Part shown: positions 1 to 12,328 of the stretch, in pieces
Numbering within the stretch: the stretch's first letter is position 1
How the letters are laid out: the number at the start of each line of letters is the position of its first letter
Source: Agarophyton chilense
Taxonomy: Eukaryota; Rhodophyta; Florideophyceae; Gracilariales; Gracilariaceae
Direction: 5' to 3'
NCBI GenBank assembly: GCA_030374765.1
Contig: JARGXX010000031.1
Coordinates: 496,001-560,000 of the forward strand
DNA: 64,000 nucleotides
Made by a program: the position numbers and the translations under genes
Notes under the pieces: generated by a model
What the model saw: only the letters and a program-made list of their open reading frames with translations
Database searches by the model: none
Told to the model about the DNA's origin: nothing

Positions 1-227
1 TGCCCTTAATTGGCGGCGTCGCGACCGTAACTGCACTGTCCGTCATTTCCCTGAAGGTTTCCTGGCTTCTCGACCTTTCAGGTTTCTTCTACCTTGTAAG
101 AATTGACTCGTGGCGCCGGTGGGGCCTGAGCCTGCGTCGATACAACCATTGAGGTGTTGGCCTGGGTCCGTGGTGGAAGTTTCCGGTTGTGAGACCTTAT
201 TGGTGTTGAGCGGCCCCGTCGGTAATT

Positions 228-2694
228 ATGCGACCTTTTTCCGGTTTTGCATTCCGGTTTACCCTCAAGGCAATGACAGAATCGCGCTGCCTCCGCGCAC
301 GCGTTCGAACCCATTCGGTACCACGTCGGTGCACCTCGCGCCGCATCGTGGATTCGTCACCGATACCTCGAAGGGGTGGTTCGTCCCCACAAGCAGCACC
401 AGCACTCGAGAGACGTGAGATGCCGGTTACCATTGAGGGTGAAGAAGTCGGAGATTCCGAGGAGATTGATACCCCTGCAGTTATGCCTTTAAGGTCGGAT
501 TTGTGCCGTTCCACGATATCTCAAAGGTCTGGACCCGCTCGCGACTGCACGCCGGTCACTGTTGCACCCGAAAGGTCAGTGTCGGTACTACCGGAAAGGT
601 TGGATCCGTAGGCCGTCTCCTCAGAACGGACCGAGGAGGCTCTACTTGAGAAGGATGAATAACCGCTGGTGTTCCCCGCGGCGGTGGAGGTCAAGTCATC
701 ACTTCGTTCGGCTGGTCGAGCTACGGCCTTCCCAACCATGTCAGGTAGCGGCCCATCTCGTGGCAGTGGACGCGGTGGTATTACCAAGAGGTTGACCCGC
801 TCGACTTCGCGAACGCCTACCAACATTGGGTTTCGCAGCATGCCTGTCCCTGTGACTCAGTTCTCCCCTTGGACTTCGGCTGACCAGTACCAACGCAGTG
901 GTGGACTTCCCTCGACGACCCAAACCAATTGGGCTCACAATCTTGCGTTCGGTGCGGCGAACCGGACGACGTGTCAGTATGGACCTTTTGGTATTACCTT
1001 CGACCAGGTGACGAACAATGACCTGTTGAAGCACGATTGAACTGTGGCGGTGGGGAATCAGTCATTTCCGGCAGCTCTTACGAGACCACAAGTGGATATC
1101 TACTTGGGTTTGTCCCGTTGGGACTGCGAGCGCATTCGCTCCGTTCCCTTGCTCTTGAAGAAACGGGACCAAGAGTCTCAACCTCTTCAGGGTCGACTGG
1201 AATGTTTCCAGAGTCGGCAGCGTCATACACCTTTGAGGTATTTCATCCCGCCGATATATTCGAGCGACTTGCCGTATGTGCACATCGAACCGGAGCTGGA
1301 TTATTACCGTCGATTGGTGGTGCAATTGTGCCAGTACCTGTTTATTCCGGAGACTTACCTTCCGGTTTCACCTGACTTGGTTTCCCTGAATCGGCCTTTC
1401 ACCACTATCAATTGGGCTGACTGTAGTAGGTGGGGCGAGGATGCAGCGACGGAGAGTCGCGTTCGCACTCGCAACTCGTACACTCGCGTTATGCATATGT
1501 TTCATAACGTCGAGTACTTCTCACAACCTACGAAGGACAGACGCGATTGGTACGTGCTTCGATCAGAGTGGTGGCAGTCCTATGAGGTTGCGTTATCACT
1601 GAGCGTGCCCACTCCGCCGGTCTTGGCGTACTTCGGGAGTCAGATTTCCCGGAACCTAGAGCGGTATTACCTCATTTGGTCGATTGCCCTCTCGAAGTGG
1701 ACCGTATTGGTTGCCATCCTGGCTCTGGAGGCCGCCCGTTACGGTATCGATTGGGATTGTCGCAATCCCGAATCTGACATATACCGAGATGGTGTTCACC
1801 CTGTAGGTCGCATCTTCCTCATACCTCCGAGGGCTGCCCGGGATATTTCCTGATTTGGTTCCAAGAACATCGTATAGGGGACCGATTATACCATGAAGGA
1901 TTTGTGGTCGTATCTCGAGCAGAGCAAGAATTACCATTGGGATTCCCATCAAGGTTGAGAGGCTTTCCGTCCCGCAACTTGGGAGATTGTGCCTCTCCAC
2001 GCCCAATATTATCCCGGACGCCTCCTGTTTATGGAACTCCTGCAAGCCCCGAGCCTTATCACGGTACTGTGGAGACACCAGTTGGTCGTTATGCTGGTCC
2101 CTTCTCGTCCGAGCCGTTACCTCAAGGTCGTAATTCGCCTATCCCTACGGGTGTAACCCCTACTCAACCGAGCTCCTTGCGGGTTGCTGGTCCGGTTCGA
2201 CCTCTGTTAGCGCGTATTGCTCGGCCTCCGCCTCAATCTATGATGGATTCTCCGGCCGTGGTCGGAGGGCTGGGTCTACCTCCCTGGTTGCTGCATTAAC
2301 GCTCCTTGAAGGTTTGCTGCCGCGCCATGCGCAATACATGAAGGCGTTGAACAAACTTGGTGAGTTCCGGAATCAGTTCCAGTTGGACATGTACCAACTG
2401 GCCACCGGTCAGGTTGCCAATCTGGCAAGTGTCCCTGCTGCTGCGCCATCTGATCCTTTGACAGATCCCCTTCTAGGTTCTAACTTGAACCCTGCGGTTT
2501 TGCAACCTGCTCCAGCGGTTCCTTTCGTTCATCCTCTTTTGGATTCGACTCCTCTCGCCAATGGTGGGGCTACCGCTCCTTCGCTACCTCTTAGGTCGGT
2601 GGCTCCTAGAATTTCCGCAGGTTTTCCTCCGTGGATAGTCAATAACACGGGTCCTCCTGATTCCATTGCTCCTAAACCGACAGGTCCTTCTTAA
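228..2694 (+). pseudogene. Antisense coding region of element 1 (fossil)
   Basis: Several open blocks lie on the plus strand, opposite to pol, between pol and the missing 3' LTR. The middle block (about 1044-1853) resembles the minus-strand region 30857-31627 of element 2. Shared features are a WW-x-S-x-EV motif, a PP followed by an aromatic-x-GS motif, a hydrophobic W/A-rich stretch and an RI-x2-IPP motif. The last part (about 1904-2694) is proline-rich, as in element 2. I do not recognise the protein family. Plant elements such as Grande are known to carry extra antisense frames in this position. It is broken in several places here. Confidence 0.6.
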
Positions 2695-2854
2695 AGTAAG
2701 TTGTTGTCTCTTCTTGTATCCTCTACTGTTACATTTGGTTTTTCTTTCCTGCCCTCCCTTGTAGGTAATGTGACACGCATATGCGTCCACCTTCTGCGGA
2801 AAGCGATGTCTTTTCTCCCCCTTCTTTAGGCCTGAGTACCACGAAGGTCTAAGG

Positions 2855-3085
2855 TTAGCCGTCTGCAGGCATCGGCTCCTTGCGACGGCGCCAATACCTG
2901 ATACGGAAGTGTGGGGGTATTGCGGATGGGGGTTCGAGGGTGTCTTCTTCTGGGCCCCATCCGTACCACCTGACGGTGTACTTCAGACAATTGTAGGTTT
3001 GCGTGTGGCCCACAAGACGGTCAACGGAAAATTCCTCTGAGGTTTGGTCCTGATCTTTCGGGGGAAGGCCACCTTGAGGGTTCAT
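2855..3085 (-). pseudogene. Chromodomain frame of element 1 (fossil)
   Basis: A short frame of about 76 codons encodes a recognisable chromodomain: an aromatic/hydrophobic strand, the core RWYGWGPEEDTLEP and a basic tail. Chromodomains of this group direct integration by binding histone marks. It lies just downstream of the integrase C-terminal region in a frame of its own. Element 2 has the same arrangement at 29617-29907, so the separation is probably a trait of this lineage. Confidence 0.75.
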
Positions 3086-3157
3086 ATGTTACGAGTTGGG
3101 AGCTTCGTTTGTGGGAGCCGGGTCGGGAGTTTCCGCTCTTACCATGTCAGGTTCTAA

Positions 3158-6100
3158 TTACGTCACTGTTAGAGGGTTGTAATCCTGATCATCTCGTTGT
3201 AGCTCATCATTCAACTCAATTGGGGTGGGGTCCTCCGAGGGTCGAGTGCGCAGAGCTACCTCTCTGGGCTCTAGGGCTGAGGTGTCTGCCTCAATGCAAT
3301 GTTGAACCGTTTCAGGTGCTACCGTAATACGGACAATTGATATTGTATTCGGGATTCCATCTTGTTCAACCGTAACGGTGTGGTCTGATGCGTTCAATAC
3401 TTTATAAGGTCCCATTGATTTGGGTAGAAGCTTCGAATTGATATCTCTGTCAATAGCTTCATCGTCTGCTTCATCACCCGGTCGTGGTCTTTTACATGAA
3501 GGTGGGTTGTCTATGTAGACATATTGTCCCGAGGATACAGAGACCACTTTGGTTACCCTACGGTCGTAGTCGGACTTGTACCGCTTTTGGGCTGCAGTGA
3601 GGCGGCTCTCTGCACGTTTGAGAGCCCTCCTCAACATCACAAGGGTGTTCCGCTTGACCTGGGCAGGGGTCAGTGCGCCAGCTGCAGTGCTGGTGGTATG
3701 ATCTCCTTGCACTACAATACCTGGGGGGTGTCGCGAAAGAACCAAATCAAAGGGAGTGGTCTGCGTTGACCGGTGTACCTGAAGGTTATAGGAGTAGGTG
3801 AGCGGTGTCACCAGCTCACCCCACCCAGTTTGGTGCTCTTCCGTATAGTTTCGTAGCCTTGATACCAATGTGTGGTTAAAGCGCTGGACCTGTCCGTTCG
3901 TCTATGGGTGGTAGGCAGTAGTGAAGTAGTGCTTGATACCCAAGAGGTTACAGACTGCTTCGAAGAACTTCGATGCCAAGTTTGAACCATTATCAGTAAG
4001 TAGGTACAGTGGTGCACCATATGGGTAGACCCAATCGTCGAGGAACGCGATCGCCAGCGTGGTTTACTTCGTCTCCTTTAAAGGTATCGCTCTCGTGAGC
4101 TTCGAGAACCTGTCGGTGATCACTAGAATGTGCTGATACCCATTCCTGGTTTTGGCAAGTGGTCCTAGAAGGTCTATCGCAACAAACTCCAGTGGACCCG
4201 CTGCTGGAAACAGCTTGACGTACTTTCGATGCTTTCGAATACCACCGCGGGTACGAACACAATATTAGCATTGACCTACAAAGGTATAGACATCATGGGC
4301 CATATGAGGCCAATAGAACTGTTGCATCAAGGTGTAATACATCCTGGTGGCACCAGGGTGTCTCGATAGTCGCGGGTAGTGCGCGAGATACAAGACTCTC
4401 GGGCGAAGCGCCTTCGGAACCACCTTTTGAAGGCTACCATCCAAGGCTGACCTTCTCACGATGTACCCATTGTGGTCCACATGGAACGGTGATCCTTCGA
4501 AACCAATTTAGTCAGCCAGGGTTCTGCAGTACGTATCCTGGGCCTGTTCTCGTAGAAATTCCTCTCGGGTTACGGGCATGACGCTCGTTTCCTCTAGGGT
4601 CAGTATCTGCGTTGCCATGTCGGTGTTCCGCAACGCACCTTCTTCAGGTAAGTCCCAACATCCTTCTAGGTGTTCGCCGGTACCATTTTGGTTTGATGAC
4701 ACCAAAAAGCAAGGGATATCATCGTCCACATGTTCTGTCTCTAACCCTGAGGTTTTTAAGCGTGACATAGCGTCAGCTATGTTGTGCTTGATACCTGGTC
4801 GGTACTGTACGTCGTATTCAAACTCCGACACTCTCATCCACCAACGGGCAAGTCTACCAGACGCATCTGCGAATCCGAGGTTCCATCTTAAGGCGTCGTG
4901 GTCCGTGCGCAACGTAAAGCACTCACCATACAGGTATGGACGGAGCATCAACATGATCCACACTACTGCTAGACATTCCTTCTCGGTTACCGTGTAGTTT
5001 TGCTCCGCCTCATTCATAGACCGGGTCCAGCATCCTATAGGTAATTTGTCTCCGTTTTGCTGCTCCTGCATGAGACAACAACCAATTTGGGCATGGGATG
5101 CATCTGTATCCAGCGTGTATGGTAGACCTGTTTTCGATAACGCTAAGATTGGCGGCGACAACAGCGCTCGTTTCAATTCCGCAATGGTATCCATTTCTTC
5201 GTTCGATAGATTCTCAAACCATTCAGGTTCACCTTTCTGGAGCTTCCTGTTGAGGGGAGCCGCTATTTTCGCGAATCCCTTCACGAAGCGACGATAGACG
5301 TTACATAAACCTATAAAGGATCGTACGTCTGTTTGGGATCGTGGCAACTTGACCTCCTGTACGGCTCTAATGTTACTCGGCGCAACCTCTAGGGTACCAG
5401 GGCCTATGATGTGTCCCAGGTATTCAACCGTTCTGGAAAAGAAGATGCATTTGCGTAGCTTCAGCGTCACCCCCGCCTCAGCTAGGAGGGTTAGTACGGT
5501 GCGTACGTGTGAAAAGTGCTCTTCTACCGATCTGGAATAGATGATTACATCATCGATGTATACCAAGGCGGTTGTCAATTTAACCTTCGAAAGGATGATG
5601 TCCAGCGCCCTTTGAAAGGTGCCTGGAGCATTGCGTAACCCGAACGGCATCCGCGTGAAGCGAAACAAACCTGCATGGCACGTGAAGGTCATTTTGTCTC
5701 GATCTTCCTCACCTACTGGTACCTGCAAATAAGCACAATTGGCATCGAACGTGGTAAATATCTGCGCATCTCCGAAGAAGTCGATGCACTCATCCATTCT
5801 AGGTATCGGGTACGAATCCCTGATGGTCACGCTATTGAGCCTCCTGTAGTCCCCACAAAACCCCAAACGGTTATCCCCTTTCTTCTGAACCAGAACCACG
5901 GGACTAGCCCATTCTGAGTTGGCTGGTTCAATTACTCCTTCTTGGAGCATTCGCACCACTTCTTTGAGTTCTATCTCTCTCCCCTTCGGACCTGCTCGGT
6001 ATAGTTGCTGGTATTTCGGCTTCGAGTCAGGAAGGAGCTCGATGCGATGATGTGTGGCCTTAATTTGGCCCAGACGGCCTTACCACATGGTTTCGAACTC

Positions 6101-7144
6101 CTCCAGAAGGTCGTTAATACGGCCCCGCAGTTGGCCGTTTTCTTCAACGATCTGGACTGTATCTTTCCATTGCCTCTTAAGGCCCGGTTTCTCTTCTTTG
6201 TCTACCGATGCCTTATCGGTTACTTTCGCTTCCAAAGTTGGTATTTATCGATACCTTTGTGGTTGTGGACGCAATTGCGCACCCCGCTTCCTTATCGAGG
6301 GCGACCTCGCCGAGATCAGTGTGAGCTACGGTGAAGACCCCTTGCGGTGCCGGTAGTGCGATGCCAACATTGGTATTTTCGGCAACTTCACGTCAAGACT
6401 GCTGAAGTTGCTGAGACACACCTTAAAGGGTTGATTTGGGATGTTGTCGACAATCCCGTTGGCCATCAAGGTGAGGTGTCGATGTGCTAACCTGGGATGG
6501 TTTTGTAATATGACCAGCCCGGGGGTTGCACACGACACCGGAACCAATATTTGGTGCATTGGCGGGATAAAAACCTGTTTGGTAATGCGCACTTTGTTGG
6601 AGACCGTTTCGGTGGATATCATCTTCTTCGAATTGACGAACCATACCTGTTTGGTTTCCGTATTACCTAAAATGGCAATTCGTCCCCCGTGACATAGGGC
6701 GACGGTATGGGAACCAGGAAGGATTGTTTTGACATGTCTGTCAATGAAGTTCGTACCTAGTAGGCAGTCTGTCGGTAAAAGGTCGACAACAAAGAAATGC
6801 AGTCTTACCTTGAGGTGTCCGAGCTGCACCACAGTGGTGAGCATACCTCGAAGGTTTAATGGGCGCTCATTTGCATCCACCAGCGGGTTGTTGTCGGGAG
6901 GTCGGCTCAAGCTCCGAAGTACCGCCTCAGGTATGACGCGAGAGTTCAGCACGTTTGGGCCGGCCCCCGTATCCAACACGCAGATGACCGGAACCGCAAG
7001 GCGATCGGAGAAACACATTGAAGCACGTACTTTATAGTTGTTGTACTTCATATGACAAACCGGAACTGGTTGTGACGTGTTCTCTTCCACCTTCAAGGTT
7101 CTGGGTATCGATTGGCCTTCCGATTGCAGGTTTAGCTCGGCCAT
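3158..7144 (-). pseudogene. pol region of element 1: PR, RT, RNase H, IN (fossil)
   Basis: Read right to left, the parts are an aspartic protease (about 6.3-7.1 kb, LDTGAGPN motif), reverse transcriptase (about 5.2-6.0 kb, with the PFGLRNAP and YIDD motifs) and RNase H (about 4.6-5.2 kb, DTDAS and a TDH motif). They are followed by the HHCC zinc-binding part of integrase (about 4.3-4.5 kb), the integrase core and its C-terminal part (about 3.2-4.2 kb). The domain order PR-RT-RH-IN is that of Ty3/gypsy. Several breaks interrupt it. Confidence 0.9.
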
Positions 7145-7302
7145 TAGGCCAACCGCTCGGTGTTTTCCTCCTGTACGGGAGGGTTTGAGTCCAAGTTTGG
7201 TGTTTCCTCGATGGTATTGACCTGTACCGGTGCACGGGGTTGGAACCTATTTGGTGCTTGCGTTAAAGACCCATAGAGGCGTTGGTGATTCTGCATGCGA
7301 GC

Positions 7303-8330
7303 CTAAATCAACTGGTCTCTCCTCACTGGAGATAAGTTAGCGCAATTGTTTGCCAAATGGTATGTCGCGAGACAGAACCAGCAACGAGGCCTCCAGTTTG
7401 GGGGGTCTCGCGTTAGCATTGAGGGAGGCTTCGAAACCTGGTTGGTAGGAGCAGTGGCATAGGATGTGGGTGGCGAGTTATGGGAGCTCGCTCCCTGCAT
7501 CTTCCGCGAGCTCATTGCACTTGGCGACGATTGTACCGAGTTTGTTGTACGCGTTGACGACCAATTTCCTGCCATGGAAGGTTTCGAGAACCGCCCCTGG
7601 GTCGCTACCAAGTTGATAGCGGTCCCTGTAGGTACTTCGAGGTGCGAGCTACCCTCTGAGGTTGTGGTATCATCAATTTCCAAGACCGGCCTTTTCTGTT
7701 TATCCTTCGAGGTTGGAGGCCTGGCTGGTCGCTTTCCCAGCCGAAGGGTATCTCCAAGGGCCTGGGAGTATGGAGCCAGCCCATTGTAGTCTACCTTTCG
7801 GTTAGTGGCCAGGTAATTGCGTATCTGGGAACGGATCGCTTTGTCGACATTGTCGGCAAATAGCGACTTTAACCTAGAGATAGTGAACACATTACCACAA
7901 CCGGTTGCCAGATTCCACAGCGCGAGCGAAAAATCCGAATCGGTTTGCCCAGACTTTTGATGGTATCCTTTTGAACGAAACCAGTAATTGGTGGCAGATA
8001 AATGTCTTGAGGATCTACCTTCCCCGAGACCTCTCGACTCTGCCTTGGACCTTGTAGGTACTCACTATCAGTGGGTAAGTGTTTGGAATGGGTGGAATGA
8101 CCCATTTGGAACCCTTGTGGTATGCGCTTTGCGATGTTCACCTGTGTAGGTCGGGATTTTTCGGATCCCTCGGAAACCCAAAGGTCCTGCACAGCGCGGT
8201 AAACATGCTCTCTAGCATCTGTGAAGAGATACTGTTTCACCATTTCAGGTATCCTGTCAGATAGCTCTTGAGCTGCTCGGTCAACCACAATACGGGTAAG
8301 TGCATCGACGTCCATTAAGGGCGGAACCAT
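7303..8330 (-). pseudogene. gag region of element 1 (fossil)
   Basis: This is the gag part, between the primer site and protease. Its C-terminal half ends with a CCHC zinc knuckle (C-x2-C-x4-H-x4-C, starting CWFC). Element 2 gag has a knuckle of identical spacing. Ser/Thr/Pro-rich sequence precedes it. The N-terminal part, up to about 8.6 kb, is badly decayed. Confidence 0.75.
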
Positions 8331-8753
8331 CCGGGTATCCGACTTCTCCTTTACGGTGAATGCATCCTCGACTGCCAGGGCGACGAGCGCTTTCGTTCGC
8401 TCTTCGAGCTGAGGCCATAACTCCTCCGTTGCAACCTCAGTTGGTAATTCCCTCTAAGGTTCCGTTGCCATAGGCAGCGGACCATGTACCTTTACGGTTT
8501 TGTCCCGAGGGTGCTGGAGCAGCTCCTGGGGGATTTATAGAATTGGTTGAGCCGATGGGGCTCCTTTAGGACCTTTATGGCTTAGAGGGGCGCTCCCACC
8601 ACGCGTATTCCTTTTAGGTCGTTCCATTTGTGACCAATAGTGGTATCCTGTATTGCTTTGCGGGATTTCCTGAAACCAAATAGGTGTACCAGCGTCCAAT
8701 CCTTATCGGAATCTCGTGTGAACCGTAAAGGTACGACGAAACCTAAAAATGCT

Positions 8754-8771
8754 TTCTAAGTCGGGAGACCA
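8754..8771 (-). other. Primer binding site of element 1
   Basis: On the plus strand this reads TTCTAAGTCGGGAGACCA, i.e. the 3' end of a tRNA finishing in CCA, and it lies three bases inside the LTR. Its 18 bases differ at one position from the element 2 site (22327-22344). The layout fits two T-loop bases, the T-stem CTAAG starting with the conserved C61, a seven-base acceptor strand, a discriminator A and CCA. The tRNA identity is not determined. Confidence 0.75.
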
Positions 8772-8774
8772 AAA

Positions 8775-9408
8775 TGTCGTACAATTACCTCTGGCGTATG
8801 CTACTGTCTTGTCTCGGCAGCGTAGTGACGCTCAACCGTAGGGACCGTATTGACGCTCAACCTTAGAAGGTAGAAGTAGTAAACCTCGATGGTAACAGGG
8901 CACCTTGAAAACCCGCAGGGGCAAACGGCGGAGCGACTAGTCTATACCGTGTACGTGAACGATGGTAGGCGTCCACGCGCGGGAAAGACTGTATGGTAGT
9001 TGACAAACAATGAACCAAAAGGTATATTCGTGACCCAAGTGATGCCTGTTTTTATCAGATTAGGATGGCGGAGGTGCAGTTCCCTATATGCGGTGGACTG
9101 CACTCTCCAGATCACCCGGGAGGTGCCAGCAAGGCACGGTCTCTGACATAGTGTCAGAGACCTGACCGGCACTGGCTACAGTGCCAGATGGCCCCTCCAC
9201 TACTGTACTAAAGTACATATAATTTCAATTACTATTACTAACAATTACTCAAACAGAAGGTACCTGTCAACACTAAACGTGGCTAAAAACACCTAGATGG
9301 TAGCTCGCCCGGAGCTGCATGGTCGATGATCCCTCGCATCCATCACCTACAGGGTTTGTATATTATATTGACAACCTCAAAGGTCAGACCTTCTGCCACT
9401 ATACGACA
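8775..9408 (-). repeat. 5' LTR of element 1
   Basis: A 634-bp LTR is bounded by the inverted repeat TGTCGTA ... TACGACA and starts three bases from the primer site. It contains two strong hairpins: GGTCTCTGACA/TGTCAGAGACC around a 3-base loop (9138-9162), and a GGCACTG/CAGTGCC pair just after it. No second copy is in the window. Confidence 0.8.
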
Positions 9409-10477
9409 TTACTTGTTTAAGAAAACTACAAAAAAAATTATTTTTTATAACGCCAGAATCTCCCGGCAAAAGTTGTGAAAGTAGTATCGAAGTGATTTTT
9501 TAGACATTGGAGAATAATAATCAACATCATCGAACGATGGCGTAGTTTTTAAAAGTCATAAGCACGCCAAACCTTGTATTTCTAATGAACTAATATTCTA
9601 ACAGGTGTCATTGTGACGCAAAGTTCAGATAAAAGGAATATTTGTAGTCAGATCAAATTGAAGTTTGTAAAACATATTTTTAAGGACTGCAACGGCGACG
9701 GAAAAATCGCAAATGACATGTTGGATTACTGTCTAGGAAGTCCGTCACACAGGTGCTTGTGCCTCTAAAAATGTTTCTTGTACCCAATTTTCGTTCAACA
9801 TGTTTTGGTATGTTTGTTTTGCTAATTTTTGTTCCAAAAAAAGATAGCTGCTTCGCTGCGCGGTTTCGTTGGAAAATAAAGTCTGGGATGGTCATGGTTT
9901 GAGAAAGATGAATGATAGCAATGTTGTGCAAAAGGTATTTGAAGAACTTGGTACTGTGTTTTGTTCTTATAAATGGGCACCTCTGGAATGATTGGACAAG
10001 AACGAGTACGACTGTTTAACTCGTACTCTGAGCTGTGCGTTTTAGCGTTTTACAAGTAGAGACTATTTGTTCTTTTCAGCGCTATTTTTTAGAGCACTGC
10101 TCTAGTCTTGATATTATAATTTTGACGCGCACTGCATATATCGAATTTCCCGCACCTTCCTGCTGGTGTTATAATTGTGACGCGCACTGTACGTTACCCC
10201 GGCACGGTGCGCCGTTTCGGCGGACGGCTACAACCGGTGTTTCCTGTGAAGCGTTGAGCGAAGAAGCGCAAGTTGCGAAGGTAAAGCTGCAAAGGTGTCG
10301 GAGACATACGCGTGTCGAAGACATACGCGTGTCGACAACGGCATGACCACATCGCAACGGTCGTCGTCGAAAGCTGGCTATGCTTGTTTCGTCGTCACAA
10401 CAAAGTCCGCCCGCTGTCGCGTCAAACGCGTGGCCTCACCGCGCTGCTGTTCCACTCCCGCACCAGCCCCACCGCAC
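9409..10477. other. Intergenic stretch with short direct repeats
   Basis: The left half is AT-rich with no supportable gene; a minus-strand frame of 83 codons at 9680-9931 resembles nothing I recognise. Towards the gene block there are short repeats. A TATAATTNTGACGCGCACTG motif occurs at about 10114 and 10170, and a 17-bp unit containing AGACATACGCG is repeated in tandem at 10296-10329. Confidence 0.5.
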
Positions 10478-12257
10478 CTACCTCGACTCGCGCAGTTTCA
10501 TACGACTCCCACTGCGCTTCTTCTGGATGGGCGTTTGCGGCCGTCCCGGGCTCATCGCCCTCACCCGGCTCCGCCGCGCAGGGCCCTCGAACGGCACCTT
10601 GGGCTTCACAAATTGCAGCACAGTCGTGATCGCCAGCCCGCAATCCGGCCCATGCGCCAGTCGCCACTCGTCCAGTCGCTTCTCCTCCAGGAACTGACTC
10701 CACCCCAGTCCGGGGTACCGCTCCAGCTTGCCCTCGAACCTCAGATTCTCCAGAAAGCCGTGTGAGCAGTCGCTCCACTGCTTGGAGCTGTCGCACATAC
10801 AATTGGCCTCCGTCGCCCGACACTTGACGCGCACAATTTCGTGGCGTGCATCCTCCTTCAGTGGTTTGTTCTCCCTGTCCCAGATGTGAACGAACAGCGA
10901 AACTTCTCTTCCGTTTCCCTTGCGCACGTGAAGGTAGCACACGTATGGTCCGCACGGCACGTGTTCGGTTTGGAAGCTCCATACTTGCTGTTTCAACAGC
11001 CGCTGCAGCGGGATGTTCCACGGAATGCGAACCTCTAGCGCCGCTGTTTGCGGTGCGTACGATGCCAGAGCCGCTAGGCGCACCGCGCGCGAGCTCCACT
11101 TCTTGCTCATCCCCTCGCTGCTGAACACCCCGCCCACATCGATGTCATCCCACGACAGCTGGCTCAACAACCCCAACATTTCATCGTCCGACGCATCACC
11201 CTGTTGTTCGTAGTATCGCATGATAACGTCCAGAAGGTACTCGTCGTATAAACCGTGCGAGTACAACGTGATGCAATGCAATATGTGGCTCATCATCTTC
11301 TGTTTGAACACCGTCTTCCACAGCGCCGGCGTGTTGCTCGGGTTCGCCTCCTTCACCGCACGAAGCCGCGGATAAAGCACGTCGAAATGGTGCCCCACCG
11401 CGATACAAAAGTAGCGTCGGAACGGTTCGGGAGTCTCTTCATGCGCCACCAGCGGCAGGAACGTTCGGATGCCAAGCCCGCCCGCCAGCAAATCCTGGTC
11501 CATCACATACGCAAACGTCGCGTTATACAGGTCGGTTAGATTCCACCGATGCGCCGTGGTGGCCAATGCAACCAGCTCATCGAACGTCAGATAGTTGAAT
11601 CGAATCTCTTCGCAGTACAAAAACTTCACCACAATGGCAAACGTGCGCGGCGTGTCGTGCTCGGACAGGTCGTACGCATCTGGGCGGCGGTACGGGTGAT
11701 CGGGATCCTCATCCACGGACACTTGCTTTTCGGCGCCACCTGGGTTCCCGCCTGTGCTCCCCGCGTCTGCATCTGTGACGTGTTGATCTTGCCCCTGCGT
11801 ATTGCCCGTTGTCTCGCCAACGCCATCTTGTTCACCACCAGCACCACCATCCTCACCGTCGCCGAAGTCACCGGCGCCCTTCCCGGCGCCCATGTCAACA
11901 TCATTGTCTCCGCCGCGCGCAGGCACCTTCTTCTCAGCCGGCGAAGAAACAAGTTCCGCAAGCGGGCCGCCCACCCACGCCAATCTAGAGTAATGCACGC
12001 CCACGCGCTGCGTGTGCGGGTCTGAAACGCCCGGAAACTGGAACCACATGAGATGATCTGTGATTCTGCGGCGCGCCAACCCGGCGCAGTACGACATGAA
12101 ATACTGACGCTTCGGGGCGAACGAGTGCTGATGAAGCACCCAGTTGCCAACGGGAGTTGACGGCGGCGGGGCGGGCCACACTGTTTTACCCGGCGACGGC
12201 AGCGAGAGCGGCTTGGTCAGTGAGGGCAGCACCTGCTCGCGCTTTGCCTTGGGAGGG

Positions 12258-12296
<39 letters not shown>

Positions 12297-12328
12297 ACAG
12301 GCGGCGCCTCGGACATGGTGGGCGTCAT
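10478..12328 (-). CDS. BTB/POZ-like protein with MATH-like C-terminus
   Basis: This 616-residue protein is encoded without introns. After an N-terminal run of about fifteen prolines (encoded by a GGC/CCG microsatellite) comes a stretch like the first half of a BTB fold (VLHQHSFAPKRQYF, near residue 65). A Gly/Asp/Glu-rich insert of about 90 residues follows, then the typical second half of a BTB domain (TFAIVVKFLYCEEI...LATTAHRWNL, near residues 230-280) and a BACK-like helical part. Residues of about 440-560 look like a MATH/TRAF beta-sandwich (VWSFQTE...SLFVHIWDR), with a Cys cluster. BTB-MATH proteins are usually substrate adaptors of cullin-3 ubiquitin ligases; that role is inferred. The acidic insert inside the BTB fold is unusual. 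The C-terminal tail is basic. Two methionines (residues 1 and 5) could start it. Confidence 0.75.
12256..12297. repeat. (GGC)n microsatellite
   Basis: About fourteen GGC triplets lie inside the BTB gene and encode its polyproline tract on the minus strand. Such a tract is prone to length change. Confidence 0.95.

Larger units (their letters stand above)
1..9408 (-). mobile_element. Ty3/gypsy chromovirus, element 1 (fossil, left end outside window)
   Basis: This is a long-terminal-repeat retroelement of the Ty3/gypsy chromovirus group, read on the minus strand. From right to left it shows a 5' LTR (8775-9408), a primer binding site, gag with a zinc knuckle, aspartic protease, reverse transcriptase, RNase H, integrase, a chromodomain frame and then a coding region on the opposite strand. 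The 3' LTR is not in the window, so neither LTR divergence nor the target duplication can be read. Its coding part is broken in roughly eight to ten places, so it is an old inactive copy. It is related to element 2 (21409-33227) by order of parts, primer site and the antisense region, but the LTRs share no obvious sequence. Confidence 0.9.

Noticed and set aside
9680-9931. 83-codon minus frame in AT-rich DNA
   Set aside because: No recognisable motif, no repeat or gene context.
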